DNA from: Novosphingobium sp. SG919
GTDB lineage: Bacteria > Pseudomonadota > Alphaproteobacteria > Sphingomonadales > Sphingomonadaceae
Direction of reading: 5' to 3'
DNA length: 64,000 bases
Assembly (NCBI RefSeq): GCF_012932495.1
Contig: NZ_JABCNG010000006.1
Coordinates: 248,001-312,000, forward strand
Shown piece after piece: positions 61,985 to 64,000 of this stretch. The translations under genes were made by a program, and so were the position numbers. Numbering within the stretch: position 1 is the first letter of the stretch; the number at the start of each line of letters is the position of its first letter. The notes under the pieces were generated by a model. It was not told where the DNA came from. It worked only from the letters and a program-made list of their open reading frames with translations, and made no database searches.

Positions 61985-62008
61985 ATTGCAACCCTAAGGA
62001 GCGCCACC

Positions 62009-63835
62009 ATGCGCCGTGATTGCCATTCCATGCCCAGCCGCGGCCGGCTGGCGCTGGGCCTTTCGCTTGCCTTGCCCCTGCTGGCTTCGCCCGTGCAGGG
62101 CTCAGCCCAGGGGCTGCCGCCCGGCCTGGTCAGCCAGGTCTTGCAGAATGCCGACCCCACCACCCTGGCCACGATCGCCAATGCCATGGGCAATGCCGGC
62201 ATGGGCAATGGCGGCAGCATGCCCAGCGTGCCATTGGCCGTACCGACCGCCAGCCCGACGTCGCCGCCGGCGGCTCTGGTCGATGCTGGGGCACCGCCCG
62301 TTACCCCCGGCGCGGCACCGGCGGCCAGTTATGCCGCCAATGCGGCCAGCCCGGTGTTTGGCGCGCAGCTGTTCACCGGTGCCTTTGCCCGCACGGGCGC
62401 AGCCCATTTCAACCCCGATTACGTGGTCACGGCGGGAGACCGGGTGGTGCTGCGGCTGTGGGGAGCGTTCCAGTTTGCCCAGGTGCAGACGGTGGACCCG
62501 CAAGGCAACGTGTTCCTGCCCAATATCGGCCCGATCCACCTGGCCGGCGTGCGCAACCAGGATCTGCAACGGGTGGTCACGGGCGCGGCGGCCGCGACGT
62601 TTCGCAGCAACGTCTATGTCTATGCCTCGCTGGCCGAAGCGCAGCCGGTGCGCGTGTTCGTGGGCGGCTTCGTGCGGCGGCCGGGGCTTTATGACGGCAC
62701 CAGCATGGATGGCCTGCTGCATTACCTGGACGCAGCCGGCGGCATCGATCCCGATCGCGGCACTTTCATCGATGTGGAGGTCAAGCGCGGCGAGCAGGTG
62801 CGCGCCCACGTGAATCTCTACCAGTTCCTGTTTCGCGGGGTCATGCCGCCGGTGCCGCTGGGCGATGGCGACGTGATCTTCGTCGGGCCGCGTCAGCAGA
62901 CGGTGAGTGTGCTGGGCCTGGCCAACAATGCCAACGTCTTTGAATTTCCGCGCAATGCCCACCCCACCACCGCCGATGTCATGTTGCTCGCCGGGCCGCA
63001 GCCATCGGCCACGCACATGCGTATCACGCGTAACACCGGGCCGGTGAAGAACGTGGATTATCGCCCGCTCGCCGATGCCGGCGCCCTGCCAGTTGGCAAT
63101 GGCGATACCATCGAATTTACCGCCGACAAGAAGGCCGGCACGATCACCGTGCGGATCGAGGGCGAGCATGAAAGCCCGCAGGAATATGTGCTGCCCTATG
63201 GCGCGCACCTGGGCGATCTGTTGCAGCAGATCCGCTTTTCGCAGCGATCGGATGCGGGCAGCATCCAACTGTTCCGGCAGAGCGTGAAGGACCGGCAAAA
63301 AACCATGCTGGACGCCAGCCTGCACAGCCTGGAACAGGCCGCACTGACGGCGCGATCGGGCACCAACGATGAAAGCCAGTTGCGCCGCAACGAGGCCGAC
63401 CTGATCCTGCAATGGATCGACCGCGCGCGAAAGGTGCAGCCGCTGGGCCAGGTGGTGATCGGCCAGGGCCCGGCGCGCGACGACCTGCTGCTGGAAAACG
63501 GCGACCTGCTGCACGTGCCCACGCGCGATGGCCTCGTGCTGGTTAGCGGCGAAGTTCTGTTCCCCAATGCCGTCGCCTGGCAACAGGGCCTGGACGCCAA
63601 TGGCTATGTCAGCCGTGCAGGCGGCTATACCCAGAAAAGCGCCGCGCGCCGTATCGTGGTGGCCCACGCCGACGGCAGTTTCGAGGAAGTTGCCGCACAA
63701 AGCCACGCCGTGCGCAGCGGCGATGACCTGCTCGTGCTGCCCCGCATCGACACAAAATCGCGCCAGATCCTCAAAGACATGACGCAGATCCTCTACCAGA
63801 TCGCAGTGAGCGCCAAGGTTGTGCTGGGGCTTTGA
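62009..63835 (+). CDS. kpsD: polysaccharide export protein KpsD/Wza-like
   Basis: 608 residues. Signal peptide to about residue 34 (LALGLSLALPLLASPVQGSAQG), then a Gly/Ala/Pro-rich stretch. The polysaccharide export domain (about 137-210) reads YVVTAGDRVVLRLWGAFQFAQVQTVDPQGNVFLPNIGPIHLAG; SLBB-type segments follow (VFVGGFVRRPGLYDGTSMDGLLHYLDAAGGID; VLVSGEVLFPNAVAW). It forms the outer-membrane or periplasmic exit of the capsule path. Last gene in the window; kpsC/kpsS-type genes are not seen. Confidence 0.9.
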   Translation: MRRDCHSMPSRGRLALGLSLALPLLASPVQGSAQGLPPGLVSQVLQNADPTTLATIANAMGNAGMGNGGSMPSVPLAVPTASPTSPPAALVDAGAPPVTPGAAPAASYAANAASPVFGAQLFTGAFARTGAAHFNPDYVVTAGDRVVLRLWGAFQFAQVQTVDPQGNVFLPNIGPIHLAGVRNQDLQRVVTGAAAATFRSNVYVYASLAEAQPVRVFVGGFVRRPGLYDGTSMDGLLHYLDAAGGIDPDRGTFIDVEVKRGEQVRAHVNLYQFLFRGVMPPVPLGDGDVIFVGPRQQTVSVLGLANNANVFEFPRNAHPTTADVMLLAGPQPSATHMRITRNTGPVKNVDYRPLADAGALPVGNGDTIEFTADKKAGTITVRIEGEHESPQEYVLPYGAHLGDLLQQIRFSQRSDAGSIQLFRQSVKDRQKTMLDASLHSLEQAALTARSGTNDESQLRRNEADLILQWIDRARKVQPLGQVVIGQGPARDDLLLENGDLLHVPTRDGLVLVSGEVLFPNAVAWQQGLDANGYVSRAGGYTQKSAARRIVVAHADGSFEEVAAQSHAVRSGDDLLVLPRIDTKSRQILKDMTQILYQIAVSAKVVLGL

Positions 63836-63836
63836 C

Positions 63837-63885
63837 CAACGGGGTTTGGCGCGTTCTGCCTACAGGCAGCAATCGCACCCCGTTG
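63837..63885 (+). terminator. possible terminator structure after kpsD
   Basis: Outer arms CAACGGGGT (63837-63845) and ACCCCGTTG (63877-63885) enclose a second hairpin CTGCC/GGCAG (63856-63869). There is no T-run, so termination is uncertain. No gene is supported from here to the right edge. Confidence 0.4.
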
Positions 63886-64000
63886 CAGCGCAACGGTCCT
63901 TGCCGGGAACTGTGAGCAGAACCATTCGACCTATTTGCAATCATCATGCGTCAGGCAGCATCCCGAACGCTAGGCATGCGTCTCTTTGAAGAGTGACCCT

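Noticed and set aside
1..64000. CRISPR arrays, insertion sequences, prophage or integrase genes
   Set aside because: Looked for regular direct repeats and for transposase or integrase motifs on both strands and saw none.

Overview
The window reads as chromosome of a GC-rich alphaproteobacterium of the Sphingomonadales, most like Novosphingobium or Sphingomonas. This is inferred from the families present: an exosortase A (XrtA) type glycosyltransferase and O-glycosylation ligase, a PHB depolymerase, the order secE-nusG-rplK-rplA near tRNA-Trp, an NDUFA12-type complex I accessory protein, and an NAD-linked molybdenum formate dehydrogenase. Codon use looks uniform. I found no transposase, integrase, phage gene, rRNA or CRISPR array. 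Accessory-looking DNA is limited to short palindromic repeats between genes.

Layout. 1-2 kb: edge of an XrtA surface-polysaccharide locus (cut glycosyltransferase, small membrane protein, O-antigen-ligase-like protein). 2-11 kb: PHB depolymerase, ABC exporter, uppP, small stress proteins, rpmG, lolA, a candidate 6S RNA, exonuclease III and a GTP cyclohydrolase II with a decayed DHBP-synthase-like N-terminus. 11-25 kb: small membrane proteins, a beta-helix protein, recQ, a Kef-type antiporter, two related small helical proteins, fumC, a CDF transporter, a chemoreceptor, corA, a Baeyer-Villiger-type monooxygenase and a CinA-like protein. 25-32 kb: DUF3857/transglutaminase protein, FUSC protein, ribosomal/transcription block rplA-rplK-nusG-secE and tRNA-Trp. 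32-38 kb: aat, DUF2155, NDUFA12, DUF192, recX, a fatty acyl-AMP ligase, a DUF1444-like secreted protein and an SDR. 38-49 kb: a heme-c linked GGDEF/EAL protein, a telA-xpaC-PHA-system cluster, DUF2721, a GH130 plus two-domain glycosyltransferase pair, a TonB-like protein and a lone receiver protein.

49-57 kb: a complete formate dehydrogenase operon on the minus strand (LysR regulator, fdsG, fdsB, mobA, fdsA, fdsD, fdhD). Enzyme, cofactor nucleotidylation and sulfuration are encoded together, and two matching 19-bp palindromes flank the regulator gene as candidate operators. 57-64 kb: an ABC-dependent capsule export operon (kpsF, a kdsA-like gene, kpsM, kpsT, kpsE, kpsD) with tightly overlapping reading frames.

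The items most worth following up are the KdsA-like protein that has lost most substrate-binding residues, the heme-c/HGDEF/EAL sensor, the GH130-glycosyltransferase pair, the LysR operator pair, the candidate 6S RNA, and two fold-back repeats that share a core but have different, self-complementary arms.
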